Positions 48,822 to 57,615 of a stretch of DNA of 64,000 nt are shown here, piece by piece (position 1 is the stretch's first letter; each line of letters starts with the position of its first letter). The stretch spans positions 124,001 to 188,000 of the forward strand of contig NZ_CRPU01000001.1 of assembly GCF_001096185.1 (NCBI RefSeq), read 5' to 3'. A program made the position numbers and the translations under genes. Source of the stretch: Streptococcus pneumoniae. GTDB taxonomy: Bacteria > Bacillota > Bacilli > Lactobacillales > Streptococcaceae. The notes below the pieces were generated by a model. That model saw only the letters and a list, made by a program, of their open reading frames with translations. It had not been told where the DNA came from and searched no databases.

Positions 48822-49823
48822 TTAGAAAGTCGACTCTTTCCAACTCACACTACAATCCAAGACTTGTTGCCTTTCTTCTTGATTGAGGCCTTCAATCTGG
48901 TCAATCAAAATCTTTGTAGCCTGTTGTCCTTCTTCAAAGGCGGGCTGAACCAACGTCGAAACACTTGGAGAAGAAAAGCAAGTCCACTCCGTATTGTCAA
49001 AACCAATCAACCCAACTTGTGGCAAGTTATAATTCAACTCTTTGATAACGGTAAAGACTGGAGGTAGGGCCCAACAGTTAGGGACAAATACCAGAGTTTT
49101 TTCATCGGGATTGATTTCTTTTTGTAAAAATTCCTTAATTTGTTCCAAATTCGTATGCTTATCTTCAATGGTTAGCCTAGCGTGGCGCATATTAGCATCT
49201 GTTAAAGCATCCACAAAACCACTTGCCCGCTCAATCCGAGTACTCAAACGACTCGTATCCGCTGTAATCAAGAGAAAGTGCTCATAACCTTTTTCGATAC
49301 AGGACTGGGTCATGTCATAAACGGCATCATAGTTATTGGTTTTGACCCAGCTAGTCCGGTGTTCATAGAGCCGACTATCAAAGAAGACCATTTTCTTCTT
49401 TTTCTCATCGATGATACGAGAATATTTTCGGAAATTAGAGGTCGGCTGAATAATAAAGCCGTCTACTCCCAAGAGAAGCATGCTTTCAATATACCTGTCC
49501 TCACTCTCTTGGCTGTAGTTACTATTTCCTATCATTACCTGGTAGCCATTCTGGCTGGCAATATCCTCAATTCCCTTAACAATTTGGGTTGAGAAACTGT
49601 TGGTAATATCACCAATCAAAACACCAATTAATTTTGTTCGTTTGGAGTTTAAGCTACGCGCAACAATGCTCGGTTTGTAATTTGTTTCATGAATAACTTT
49701 TTTAATCTTTTCACGTGTCTCTCGGGACATTTTTTCATATTTCCCGTTTAGGTAAAATGACACGGTTGTTTTCGAGGTCTGAGCCATTTCTGCAATATCT
49801 TTTATGGTCAGTTTCTTCTCCAA
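48822..49823 (-). CDS. regR: RegR, LacI-family repressor of the hyaluronan locus
   Basis: The 333-residue LacI/GalR protein has an N-terminal helix-turn-helix (LTIKDIAEMAQTSKTTVSFYLNG) and a periplasmic-binding-like effector domain. I chose a TTG start (49821-49823) eight bases after AGGAGGT; this gives the length known for RegR. The longer frame with an ATG-type start upstream runs into the heparinase gene. RegR is reported to repress hyaluronidase and the PTS/ugl genes and to affect virulence. CCGGTTTA motifs at three promoters in this window are its likely operators. Confidence 0.93.
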   Translation of the reverse strand: MEKKLTIKDIAEMAQTSKTTVSFYLNGKYEKMSRETREKIKKVIHETNYKPSIVARSLNSKRTKLIGVLIGDITNSFSTQIVKGIEDIASQNGYQVMIGNSNYSQESEDRYIESMLLLGVDGFIIQPTSNFRKYSRIIDEKKKKMVFFDSRLYEHRTSWVKTNNYDAVYDMTQSCIEKGYEHFLLITADTSRLSTRIERASGFVDALTDANMRHARLTIEDKHTNLEQIKEFLQKEINPDEKTLVFVPNCWALPPVFTVIKELNYNLPQVGLIGFDNTEWTCFSSPSVSTLVQPAFEEGQQATKILIDQIEGLNQEERQQVLDCSVSWKESTF

Positions 49824-49882
49824 TCTAAAACACCTCCTACTAATACTCATTATAACATATTCACTATTCAAAACGCCTATTT

Positions 49883-51784
49883 CTAGCACTGCAAGCGAAT
49901 CATTCTCTCATTTATTTTATCATATACTAGACATTTTCCACGCATTTTTGTTCCGTCAACGAGGCATAATTTTTCACCTACACAAATATCCTCGCTTAAT
50001 AACAGAATCAGCTTGTCTGTTTCGTCATTTTTCACTTCAAAAGCCAGAGCATTTTCTACTTGATGACCATCTGTCTGGTAGACAGAATGACGGATGATTT
50101 CAAAACTCTCATGCGCAATGATTGTATAATCCAGCATCTGATTCTCAAAGAATTGGTGTTTGGTGAGTTTGCTACTTTTTTCAAGCTCGTTGTATTTAGG
50201 AGAAATGATCGTAGCTTCCAAATCAAAATCAACTTCACTCCATAGTTTCAACTGATTGATTTTCCCATCTTGATAGGTCACATCCTTGTCAAGGATAAAC
50301 TGAGTCAACGCCTCATGCTGACCTTGACACCTGATATCATCTACCAAGAGCCATACATCCTCTGCCAACATGAGAATTTTTCTCCTGTGAAGATAAGGCA
50401 AATCAGGTTCTGCTGACAAATACGCCCCCTCAATATAATGCACTCCCTCTCTTTCTTTGTGGTGACAAAACAGGGAGTAAGGATAGTATTCATATTCCCA
50501 GGATCCCACGATCCTTTCTGGAGCTTTCCCATCTACTATACAGGTCGAATGACTCCAAGCACTCTTTAAGAGATAACGTTCATCTACCTCCCGATAAGAA
50601 TAACGCCCAGTATCTATGAAAATCGGTTGGCCTTGATACTGTAAGCAAAAACTATTCTCGTCACTATGGCTATGGGCACTTCCCAGCGGACCGTTTTTAA
50701 AAAATAGATAACGATGTTCATCCTTAATGCAAACATGCCCAGAATCTTCAAAGCTCCTGAACTTAGGCTGCCAAGCTCTCTTTTCAAATTCCTGCAGTCG
50801 CTTGACCTTTTCTCTCCCCAGGAACAGGAGGCTAAGTAAATCGACTTTAACATCCAGACCGTTAAGAAGGTCTTCCTTGTTCAAAACCATAGCAGACAGG
50901 CTCAAAATCTCTGTCGTTTCTGTAGAATCGCTATCACCAAAAGCCAAGGTTCGTCCATCTAGACCTGTCATCATTTGAATGTAAGTCGCCATCTTTTCCA
51001 GCAGCTCTTGAAAGCTATCTTGCAAGTCCGGAAGCAAGAGACACAAGTCCAGCAAGGCTTTATAAACCTCTACATGATAGAGAATCGACTGTTCAAACTG
51101 ACTTCCATCCTCTAAAATCTGCGTCTCGATCTGCTGTTTCAACTCCTTTGAAGCAAAATGGTAAGCTTCTTCTAGGTCCATCTTATCTGAAAAGAAATGA
51201 TAGGTTGCAAGTATCGGAATCGTTTGTAAAATCCCCCAGTTACTAAGGGTGTACTTGGCGCGATAATGGCTTTTCATAAAGTCAATCTGCTTTTCTAGAC
51301 TGACCAAAATTTTCTCTAGTTCTTCCTCCTCTAGCAAGTCAAATTTCAAGAGGAGCAAGAGTAGTTTCAACCAAGTAAAGGAACGAATACCCGTATCCAA
51401 GGTTCTAGTCATCAAAGATTGAGGACGAAATTCTCTCACCTGCTCAATCCAGTCAAATAGAAAGAACTTGCACTTTTGGATATAGCCCTTATCTCCTTCT
51501 ACCAGGTACCCTATCATAAACTGCAAGAGATATTCTTGTCGATTGAGCATATAAGCCCATTCTGGATCATCTTCAAATACTTGATTCCACACCATCGGCT
51601 GGATTTGATGGATTTTTGAACAAGGTTCCATATCCCAAGGACTATCAAACATAAAACGATTGTCCATCAAGCGTTCAAGGGAACGCTTGACTTTCTCATA
51701 GTCTTGTGAACAGTGGGACAAGATATAATCACGATATTGATCCCCATCAATTCTTTCAAAAAATTGTCTTCTTTCTTCTTTCAT
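49883..51784 (-). CDS. Heparinase II/III-family polysaccharide lyase, cytoplasmic
   Basis: The 633-residue protein has no signal peptide. The N-terminal half is an alpha-toroid (about 1-310) and the C-terminal half a beta-sandwich starting near GPLGSAHSHSDENSF (residue 362) with the conserved His and Tyr residues of heparinase II/III enzymes (IDTGRYSY). It probably cleaves imported glycosaminoglycan fragments; the exact substrate (hyaluronan, chondroitin or heparin oligosaccharides) cannot be read from sequence. It is in the PTS-ugl operon, between yajC and regR. Confidence 0.85.
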   Translation of the reverse strand: MKEERRQFFERIDGDQYRDYILSHCSQDYEKVKRSLERLMDNRFMFDSPWDMEPCSKIHQIQPMVWNQVFEDDPEWAYMLNRQEYLLQFMIGYLVEGDKGYIQKCKFFLFDWIEQVREFRPQSLMTRTLDTGIRSFTWLKLLLLLLKFDLLEEEELEKILVSLEKQIDFMKSHYRAKYTLSNWGILQTIPILATYHFFSDKMDLEEAYHFASKELKQQIETQILEDGSQFEQSILYHVEVYKALLDLCLLLPDLQDSFQELLEKMATYIQMMTGLDGRTLAFGDSDSTETTEILSLSAMVLNKEDLLNGLDVKVDLLSLLFLGREKVKRLQEFEKRAWQPKFRSFEDSGHVCIKDEHRYLFFKNGPLGSAHSHSDENSFCLQYQGQPIFIDTGRYSYREVDERYLLKSAWSHSTCIVDGKAPERIVGSWEYEYYPYSLFCHHKEREGVHYIEGAYLSAEPDLPYLHRRKILMLAEDVWLLVDDIRCQGQHEALTQFILDKDVTYQDGKINQLKLWSEVDFDLEATIISPKYNELEKSSKLTKHQFFENQMLDYTIIAHESFEIIRHSVYQTDGHQVENALAFEVKNDETDKLILLLSEDICVGEKLCLVDGTKMRGKCLVYDKINERMIRLQC

Positions 51785-51805
51785 TATCTATTACCAGAAA
51801 AAGAA

Positions 51806-52099
51806 CTACTTAAAAAGCAGTTCTTTTGTCTTTCCCATTACACTTTCCTTTTCTACATAGATGACCACACCTTTTGCAATCTGCAAGGAGACCAAGTCAT
51901 CTTTGATAGAAATGATTTTTCCATGAATTCCAGACAATAACAACACTTCATCACCAGATGTTAAAGAAGCTAAATACTCTTTTCGTTGCTCCATCTGTTT
52001 GCGAAGCAACTTTTGCTGACGAATAGAATGAAAGCTTGACAGTAAAAGGGGGCTCACTGCCAAGACAATCACTATTCCATAAAACAATGTTGTATCCAT
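51806..52099 (-). CDS. yajC: YajC-family preprotein translocase subunit in the PTS operon
   Basis: The 97-residue protein has an N-terminal membrane helix (about 6-24) and a small SH3-like domain (SGDEVLLLSGIHGKIISIKDD), as in YajC. YajC associates with SecDF, but streptococci lack SecDF and keep yajC inside hyaluronan or mannose-family PTS operons. Its start overlaps the EIID stop by one base. The role in the PTS context is not established. Confidence 0.88.
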   Translation of the reverse strand: MDTTLFYGIVIVLAVSPLLLSSFHSIRQQKLLRKQMEQRKEYLASLTSGDEVLLLSGIHGKIISIKDDLVSLQIAKGVVIYVEKESVMGKTKELLFK

Positions 52100-52917
52100 T
52101 AAGCTAGAATCTTAAGCCAGCTTCCGATAATTCCGATGATAACTGTTAAAATAACGAGTTTATATGTTGTCCATTTCTTTTCTTTGATCAAGTAGTAAAC
52201 TAAAAGTGTAAATAGGGCTGGTAGAAGAGCTGGAGCAACCTTATCAAGCATTCCCTGAATACTTACGATACTTTGTTTGGTATCTGCTTTAACTTCCCCT
52301 GCAGCAAAGGTGATTGGCACCATAATCTTCACAGATGTCGCTGCCAAACCAGCAATTACGGTTACACCGATAATATTAGCAATACGAGAAATCGTTGCCA
52401 TCTGTTCACTTAGTTTATCAATCACAGTCGTTCCTAGTTTGTATCCATAGAGACCAGTTGACAATTTAATCGCTGTCAAAATCGTATTCATCGCTAGGAA
52501 GAACAAGATGGGACCGACAACCAAGCCTTCTTGAGCAAACGAAGCTGCAATCGTTGAGAACAATGGGGCTAAACAGAATTGTGAAAGAGAATCCCCAATA
52601 CCTGCCAATGGTCCCATCAAGGCCATCTTGATGCTACGTGTTTCTTTTGCCGGACGGCCATTTTCCAACATTACAAGATGCAAGCTGGTAATAAAAGGCA
52701 GGAAGTGTGGGTTGGTATTATAGAATTCACAGTTTTCTTCCAAGGCTTGGTAAAAACCTTCCTGATCCTCTCCATAGTGTTTTTTCAAAGCAGGATACAT
52801 CACATTGGCATATCCCAACCCTTGATAGTTACTATAGTTAAATCCATTTTGACAAAAGAATGCCCGCAAAGACGTTTTAAGATAATCACGTTTTGTTAAT
52901 TTGTTAGATCCAGTCAT
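52099..52917 (-). CDS. PTS system EIID component, mannose family (hyaluronan disaccharide uptake)
   Basis: The 272-residue mannose-family EIID has a cytoplasmic N-terminal half with KTSLRAFFCQNGFNYSNYQGLGYANVMYPAL and MALMGPLAGIGDSLSQ, then membrane helices at the C terminus. With EIIC it forms the membrane channel of the phosphotransferase system for unsaturated glycosaminoglycan disaccharides. It overlaps EIIC by 14 bases and yajC by one base. Confidence 0.93.
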   Translation of the reverse strand: MTGSNKLTKRDYLKTSLRAFFCQNGFNYSNYQGLGYANVMYPALKKHYGEDQEGFYQALEENCEFYNTNPHFLPFITSLHLVMLENGRPAKETRSIKMALMGPLAGIGDSLSQFCLAPLFSTIAASFAQEGLVVGPILFFLAMNTILTAIKLSTGLYGYKLGTTVIDKLSEQMATISRIANIIGVTVIAGLAATSVKIMVPITFAAGEVKADTKQSIVSIQGMLDKVAPALLPALFTLLVYYLIKEKKWTTYKLVILTVIIGIIGSWLKILA

Positions 52918-53683
52918 CGTGTGCTTCCTCCTCTACCACATGATTCGCTGTTTTTGGCTTGTTATAAAATTCAATCAAAGCAAAGATAGTACCTACAATT
53001 GCAATACCAATTGTTGGGATGTTTAGATAAGCTGCACAAACATATCCCAACAAGACAAAGGGAATCAACTCTTTCTTAGCCATCACTGACAAGATCATCG
53101 CAAAACCGATAGCTGGGAGCATTTTACCAGCAACTGTCAAACCTGTAAGCAATACCGGTGGAATGTAGTCTACGAGTTTCAACAAGGTATCCATTGAAAG
53201 GGCACCCAAGCAACCCAAGGTAAATCCAATAAAGGCAAACAACCAAATTGTTGCATTTAGAGTGAACTTGAATTTCTTCAAATTATGGTTTTTCAAGTGC
53301 TTCATCGCCGTTTCAGGCGCACCAGCACGTACAGTGTAGGCGAAAGTTTGTAAGAATTGAATCGCCACAGCAATCGGAGTAGAGAGGGCAAGAGCCGCTT
53401 CTGGACTGACTTTACCAGCACTAGTGATAGCCATCAAGGTACCAAAGATACCAGGTCCGATTGGGTTTGGTGGAACAGTACCTCCAGCACCAACACCGAA
53501 TCCCATATAAGCCAATTCACCAATAGCTCCCATTGCAAGAGCAGTAGGCAAATCACCTAGAATAATTCCGACACCAAATGACAGAACAATGCATCTATTG
53601 GTGTAAATTCCTAACAGCATTCCACTAAAACAGAAAGCTGTCCATAATCCAATTAAAATCGCTTGAAATACATTAATCGACAT
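52904..53683 (-). CDS. PTS system EIIC component, mannose family (hyaluronan disaccharide uptake)
   Basis: The 259-residue membrane protein has the mannose-family EIIC pattern (GIILGDLPTALAMGAIGELAYMG near residue 40; GGTVPPNPIGPGIFGTLMAI near residue 68) and about seven helices. It transports and, with EIIB, phosphorylates the disaccharide. Substrate assignment to unsaturated hyaluronan or chondroitin disaccharides is from the neighbouring ugl and from published work on this pneumococcal locus. Confidence 0.93.
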   Translation of the reverse strand: MSINVFQAILIGLWTAFCFSGMLLGIYTNRCIVLSFGVGIILGDLPTALAMGAIGELAYMGFGVGAGGTVPPNPIGPGIFGTLMAITSAGKVSPEAALALSTPIAVAIQFLQTFAYTVRAGAPETAMKHLKNHNLKKFKFTLNATIWLFAFIGFTLGCLGALSMDTLLKLVDYIPPVLLTGLTVAGKMLPAIGFAMILSVMAKKELIPFVLLGYVCAAYLNIPTIGIAIVGTIFALIEFYNKPKTANHVVEEEAHDDWI

Positions 53684-53697
53684 AACGATCTCCTCTT

Positions 53698-54189
53698 TTA
53701 AATATAGTCCATAATGTTGACTTCAACAGCTCCATCATTTCCTGTTGGAGTTGTTTTCGTATTAAATGTTACTTGATAAGTTTGGTTCAATTCCTTGAGG
53801 GCTGCCTTGTCCTCTTCACCCAGGAAGATGGAGCGTGTCACTTGCTCTTTACCAGGGGCATTGTGAATGTTCCCAATATTGATTTCTTCAATAGGGACAC
53901 CACCTTCTACCAAGGTTAAAGCGTCCTTCACATCCTTTACAACGATAAAGATCGTTTGAGCAGGATTGGCCTTGTGAATGATATCAATCACCTTTTGCAA
54001 AGGGAAGAAACGCATGGCAACTGAGTCTGGCACAACTGTTTTCATCAGAGTTTGTTGCATCTTGTCCGTGCTTACTTCATCATTGGCAACAATGACCGTA
54101 TTACAACCTAGGTATTTTACCCAAAGTTGTCCTTGCCCATGAATCAACCGTTCATCGATACGGGTCATAATAATATTTGGCATTGTCAT
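53698..54189 (-). CDS. PTS system EIIB component, mannose family
   Basis: The 163-residue mannose-family EIIB has phosphorylation-site His17 in DERLIHGQGQ and the family segments VIVANDEVSTD and INIGNIHNAPGKEQVTRSIFL. It carries phosphate from EIIA to the incoming sugar in the cytosol. It is separated from EIIC by 14 bases and from ugl by 10 bases. Confidence 0.94.
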   Translation of the reverse strand: MTMPNIIMTRIDERLIHGQGQLWVKYLGCNTVIVANDEVSTDKMQQTLMKTVVPDSVAMRFFPLQKVIDIIHKANPAQTIFIVVKDVKDALTLVEGGVPIEEINIGNIHNAPGKEQVTRSIFLGEEDKAALKELNQTYQVTFNTKTTPTGNDGAVEVNIMDYI

Positions 54190-54199
54190 ATTTCTCCTC

Positions 54200-55390
54200 C
54201 TACCAATATAGGTTCCAGTCTTTGTAGAAACGGATAAGGGCTTCTAGGTAATAGTAGTCACCCCAGATATTGCCTTCGTCCACTCCTTTACCTGAATGCC
54301 ATGAGTACACACCGTGGAGGAGACTTGTCCCACCAGGGGTAAATTGATCATTTGCATAATGTTCGATCAAAGAACGAAGCATGGCATGCATAGCATGTTT
54401 ATAAATATCTTTGTCAGCATCCACCTCTGGGAGATGTTTTAGCATTTCATGAATCCCACAGACAGCGATAGCTGTTGCTGAAGAATCTCGTGATTGATCA
54501 CTACCATCATTAAAAATCAAATCCCAATAAGAAACATGATCTTTTGGCAGACGATTCAAGAAATAATTGGTTACACCCTTAAACAAGTCAAAGCAGGACT
54601 CGTCTTTCAGGTGACGATAAGTCAAAGGAATACCATAGACTCCCCATGATTGACCACGTGCCCAGCATGAATCATCACTATACCCTTGTCTCGTTACACC
54701 TTTAAGGGGTTGACCTGCCTCAGGATCAAAGTAGAAGGTGTGGAAGGACGAAGCGTCATCACGGATTACATTATTAGCTGAAACATAGAAATGGCTTTCT
54801 GCAATATCGTAGTATTTCTGATCGCCTGTTTCTTGATAAGCAAAGAATAAGAGTTGGATGTTGAGCAAGCAGTCGATAATCAAACGGTAATGCTCTTTCT
54901 TGCCCAAGTCTCCCCAAGCTTGAATAAAACCACCTTTTTCTTGATAGCGTTCAATCAACTTATCTGCAGCTTTCAAGGCTGCCTCTCTGGCCTCTCCATC
55001 TCCATTTATCTTATATTCAGCCATACAAGACGGTGTGTACAAGAAGCCGAGATCATGGTGAGCCAATTCTACTCTCTTATTGACACGATCCAGGAAAGAA
55101 AGAACATTTTTATGAGCGATGTTTTTAAATGCATCCTGTTGACTGTATTCATAAGCCAACCACAGTTCTCCTGTCCAGAAACCATTGGTCCATTCCGTGT
55201 TATCCATGATTGGATAGACATTATCAAAGGTAGCTGGCGTCGGGAAATCTTCCTTGAAATAGTCAAGGTTGAGTTCTAACTGCCGAATAACCTTATCGAT
55301 TGCCTGGCCGACTTCTTCTTTCGTCAGAAGTGGTACTTCTAAGAAGCGCTCAGGCGATTTTATTTTTTCAATCGTAACCTTTTTTATCAT
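54200..55390 (-). CDS. ugl: Unsaturated glucuronyl hydrolase, GH88
   Basis: The 396-residue GH88 enzyme has an (alpha/alpha)6-barrel pattern, Asp113 in HHDLGFLYTPS (the conserved nucleophile-side Asp) and CWARGQSWGVYG near residue 238. It hydrates the unsaturated uronic acid of hyaluronan or chondroitin disaccharides, releasing an amino sugar and 4-deoxy-5-keto-uronate. The latter is the substrate of the dhuI-dhuD-kdgK-kdgA operon encoded in the opposite direction. It has no signal peptide, so it acts after PTS uptake. Confidence 0.95.
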   Translation of the reverse strand: MIKKVTIEKIKSPERFLEVPLLTKEEVGQAIDKVIRQLELNLDYFKEDFPTPATFDNVYPIMDNTEWTNGFWTGELWLAYEYSQQDAFKNIAHKNVLSFLDRVNKRVELAHHDLGFLYTPSCMAEYKINGDGEAREAALKAADKLIERYQEKGGFIQAWGDLGKKEHYRLIIDCLLNIQLLFFAYQETGDQKYYDIAESHFYVSANNVIRDDASSFHTFYFDPEAGQPLKGVTRQGYSDDSCWARGQSWGVYGIPLTYRHLKDESCFDLFKGVTNYFLNRLPKDHVSYWDLIFNDGSDQSRDSSATAIAVCGIHEMLKHLPEVDADKDIYKHAMHAMLRSLIEHYANDQFTPGGTSLLHGVYSWHSGKGVDEGNIWGDYYYLEALIRFYKDWNLYW

Positions 55391-55401
55391 TCTTTTACCC
55401 T

Positions 55402-55836
55402 TTAAATACCCAATTCGAAATCTTCTTCCTCTTCCTCTGCATCCGTTGAAAACAATTCTTTACCATTTACAACTCCGCCCTGGGCCGCCACTACTGATTT
55501 ATTAACAACCTCATCAAAGCTATGAGCCATTCTAGCAAAGACTGCTTCCATTAACATGGCTAAGTTCAAACCCGAGAGAACATTCATTGTCTTGGCTGGA
55601 TTTTCTCCCATTATGGTAGAAGAAACCTTGAATGGCGATCCTCCCAAGAGATCACTTAGGATTAAAACTTCTTCTTCATTTGAAATTGCAAGTAAGATTT
55701 TTTGCTTGAGTTCATCTGCTGACATTCCTTCCACAAAGTCAATCGCCTCCACATTTTCTTGATTGCCTGCAATCAATTGTAAAGAACTATAAATCCCTGT
55801 AGCAAAATGTCCATGCCCTACAAGTACAATTTTCAT
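55402..55836 (-). CDS. PTS system EIIA component, mannose family
   Basis: The 144-residue EIIA has the N-terminal motif VLVGHGHFATG with phosphorylatable His8 (or His10) and SDLLGGSPFKVS near residue 60. It takes phosphate from HPr and passes it to EIIB. It is the first gene of the minus-strand hyaluronan operon, behind a consensus promoter and an operator-like sequence. Confidence 0.93.
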   Translation of the reverse strand: MKIVLVGHGHFATGIYSSLQLIAGNQENVEAIDFVEGMSADELKQKILLAISNEEEVLILSDLLGGSPFKVSSTIMGENPAKTMNVLSGLNLAMLMEAVFARMAHSFDEVVNKSVVAAQGGVVNGKELFSTDAEEEEEDFELGI

Positions 55837-55858
55837 CTTTTCTCCTTTCTTGTTTAGG

Positions 55859-55872
55859 TTTACCGGTTTACT
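55859..55872 (-). promoter_or_regulatory. RegR-type operator of the PTS-ugl operon
   Basis: TTTACCGGTTTACT contains CCGGTTTA (55863-55870). It overlaps the predicted transcription start of the minus-strand operon. Confidence 0.65.
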
Positions 55873-55883
55873 TTATATTCCCC

Positions 55884-55912
55884 ATTGTAATCCTTTATTT
55901 TTATCTTGTCAA
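55884..55912 (-). promoter_or_regulatory. Sigma-A promoter of the PTS-ugl operon
   Basis: On the minus strand, TTGACA (55907-55912), a 17-base spacer and TACAAT (55884-55889). Confidence 0.75.
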
Positions 55913-55931
55913 TAGTTTTTTTAAAAAAAAA

Positions 55932-55946
55932 TATTAGCGCTTTCAT
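55932..55946. promoter_or_regulatory. cre-like (CcpA) site in the divergent hyaluronan control region
   Basis: On the minus strand ATGAAAGCGCTAAT matches the cre consensus with one deviation. It lies between the two divergent promoters, upstream of both. Confidence 0.6.
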
Positions 55947-56037
55947 TATCTTTTTAACCATTTTAATAGGCAGAAATTTCAAAATCTTCCGTTTTTTTAG
56001 GAAAACAAACCTTTTTATAAATAAAAATATTTATTTA

Positions 56038-56066
56038 TTGACAAAACCGGTTTACTAGAATATAAT
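56038..56066 (+). promoter_or_regulatory. dhuD operon promoter with RegR-type operator in the spacer
   Basis: TTGACA (56038-56043) and TATAAT (56061-56066) flank a 17-base spacer that begins with the perfect palindrome AAACCGGTTT (56044-56053). A repressor bound here would block RNA polymerase directly. Confidence 0.75.
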
Positions 56067-56109
56067 TTGGTTATAGAGAAGTCTTAACAAATTTGAAAGG
56101 AAGTATCAA

Positions 56110-56925
56110 ATGACAAATACATCATTCTCAATTGAGCAGTTTTCTTTAAAAGGAAAAATTGCTCTCATCACCGGCGCTTCTTATGGAATTGGATTTGCTA
56201 TTGCCAAATCCTACGCTGAAGCCGGCGCTACTATTGTCTTTAACGATATCAATCAAGATCTGGTCAATAAAGGGATTGAAGCTTATCGTGAAGTTGGCAT
56301 CCAAGCCCATGGATATGTCTGTGACGTGACAGACGAGGACGGTATCCAAGCCATGGTCAAGCAAATCGAACAAGAGGTTGGTGTCATTGACATCCTCGTT
56401 AATAACGCTGGTATTATCCGCCGAGTTCCAATGTGCGAAATGAGCGCCGCTGATTTCCGTAAGGTCATCGATATTGACTTAAACGCACCATTTATCGTTT
56501 CAAAGGCAGTTATTCCTTCTATGATAAAGAAAGGGCATGGAAAGATTATCAATATTTGTTCGATGATGAGCGAACTGGGACGTGAAACAGTTAGCGCTTA
56601 TGCTGCTGCTAAAGGGGGCTTGAAAATGTTGACCCGCAACATTGCGTCTGAATACGGTGGAGCCAATATCCAATGTAACGGAATTGGACCGGGTTATATT
56701 GCCACTCCTCAAACAGCACCTCTTCGTGAGTTGCAAGAAGATGGTTCTCGCCACCCATTTGACCAGTTCATCATTGCAAAAACACCTGCTGCACGTTGGG
56801 GAAATCCTGAAGATTTGATGGGCCCTGCTGTCTTTCTCGCTAGTGATGCCAGCAATTTTGTCAATGGCCACATCCTATATGTAGATGGCGGTATCTTAGC
56901 CTACATCGGAAAACAACCTGAGTAA
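56110..56925 (+). CDS. dhuD: DhuD/KduD-type short-chain dehydrogenase
   Basis: The 271-residue SDR has the NAD(P)-binding motif ITGASYGIGFAIA near residue 19, NNAGIIRR near 97, catalytic Tyr-x-x-x-Lys in SAYAAAKGG, and the C-terminal VNGHILYVDGG. It reduces the 3-deoxy-D-glycero-2,5-hexodiulosonate intermediate to 2-keto-3-deoxygluconate. Streptococci are reported to use this non-orthologous DhuD with DhuI for hyaluronan-derived uronates. Annotations sometimes call it gluconate 5-dehydrogenase. It is the first gene of the plus-strand operon. Confidence 0.9.
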   Translation: MTNTSFSIEQFSLKGKIALITGASYGIGFAIAKSYAEAGATIVFNDINQDLVNKGIEAYREVGIQAHGYVCDVTDEDGIQAMVKQIEQEVGVIDILVNNAGIIRRVPMCEMSAADFRKVIDIDLNAPFIVSKAVIPSMIKKGHGKIINICSMMSELGRETVSAYAAAKGGLKMLTRNIASEYGGANIQCNGIGPGYIATPQTAPLRELQEDGSRHPFDQFIIAKTPAARWGNPEDLMGPAVFLASDASNFVNGHILYVDGGILAYIGKQPE

Positions 56926-56943
56926 AAATAGAAAGAAGATCTT

Positions 56944-57585
56944 ATGAAAATCGCATTAATCAATGAAAATAGTCAAGCTAGCAAGAATCACATTATTTAC
57001 GATAGTCTAAAAGAAGCGACAGATAAAAAAGGCTACCAATTATTTAACTATGGTATGCGTGGAGAAGAAGGAGAAAGTCAATTAACTTATGTACAGAACG
57101 GACTAATGGCTGCCATCCTTTTAAATACAAAGGCAGTTGACTTTGTTGTTACCGGCTGTGGTACGGGTGTAGGGGCTATGCTTGCTTTAAACAGCTTCCC
57201 TGGTATTGTCTGTGGTCTAGCAGTGGACCCAACTGACGCTTACCTTTATTCTCAAATCAATGGTGGTAACGCCTTGTCTATCCCTTATGCCAAAGGATTT
57301 GGCTGGGGGGCAGAACTGACCCTCAAATTGATGTTTGAACGCTTATTTGCTGAAGAAATGGGCGGTGGCTACCCAAGAGAACGTGTAATCCCTGAACAAC
57401 GCAACGCTCGTATCTTAAACGAGGTGAAACAAATCACCCACAATGATTTGATGACCATCCTTAAAACAATCGACCAAGACTTCCTCAAAGACACCATCTC
57501 TGGCAAATACTTCCAAGAATACTTCTTTGAAAACTGCCAAGATGATGAAGTCGCTGCTTATTTGAAAGAAGTATTAGCTAAGTAA
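56944..57585 (+). CDS. dhuI: DhuI-type RpiB-family sugar isomerase
   Basis: The 213-residue RpiB/LacAB-family protein has an active-site Cys in VVTGCGTGVGAMLALN near residue 74 and a longer C terminus than classical RpiB. In streptococcal glycosaminoglycan clusters this protein (DhuI) is reported to isomerise 4-deoxy-L-threo-5-hexosulose uronate, in place of KduI. It sits between dhuD and kdgK with short gaps and AGAAAGAAG/GGAACT-type sites. Ribose 5-phosphate isomerase activity is less likely in this context. Confidence 0.87.
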   Translation: MKIALINENSQASKNHIIYDSLKEATDKKGYQLFNYGMRGEEGESQLTYVQNGLMAAILLNTKAVDFVVTGCGTGVGAMLALNSFPGIVCGLAVDPTDAYLYSQINGGNALSIPYAKGFGWGAELTLKLMFERLFAEEMGGGYPRERVIPEQRNARILNEVKQITHNDLMTILKTIDQDFLKDTISGKYFQEYFFENCQDDEVAAYLKEVLAK

Positions 57586-57615
57586 AGCTATTCTAAACCA
57601 GAAAGGAACTAATGG

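Noticed and set aside
49824-49889. Longer N terminus for RegR
   Set aside because: The extension lacks a ribosome-binding site and overlaps the heparinase gene; the TTG after AGGAGGT gives the known 333-residue length.
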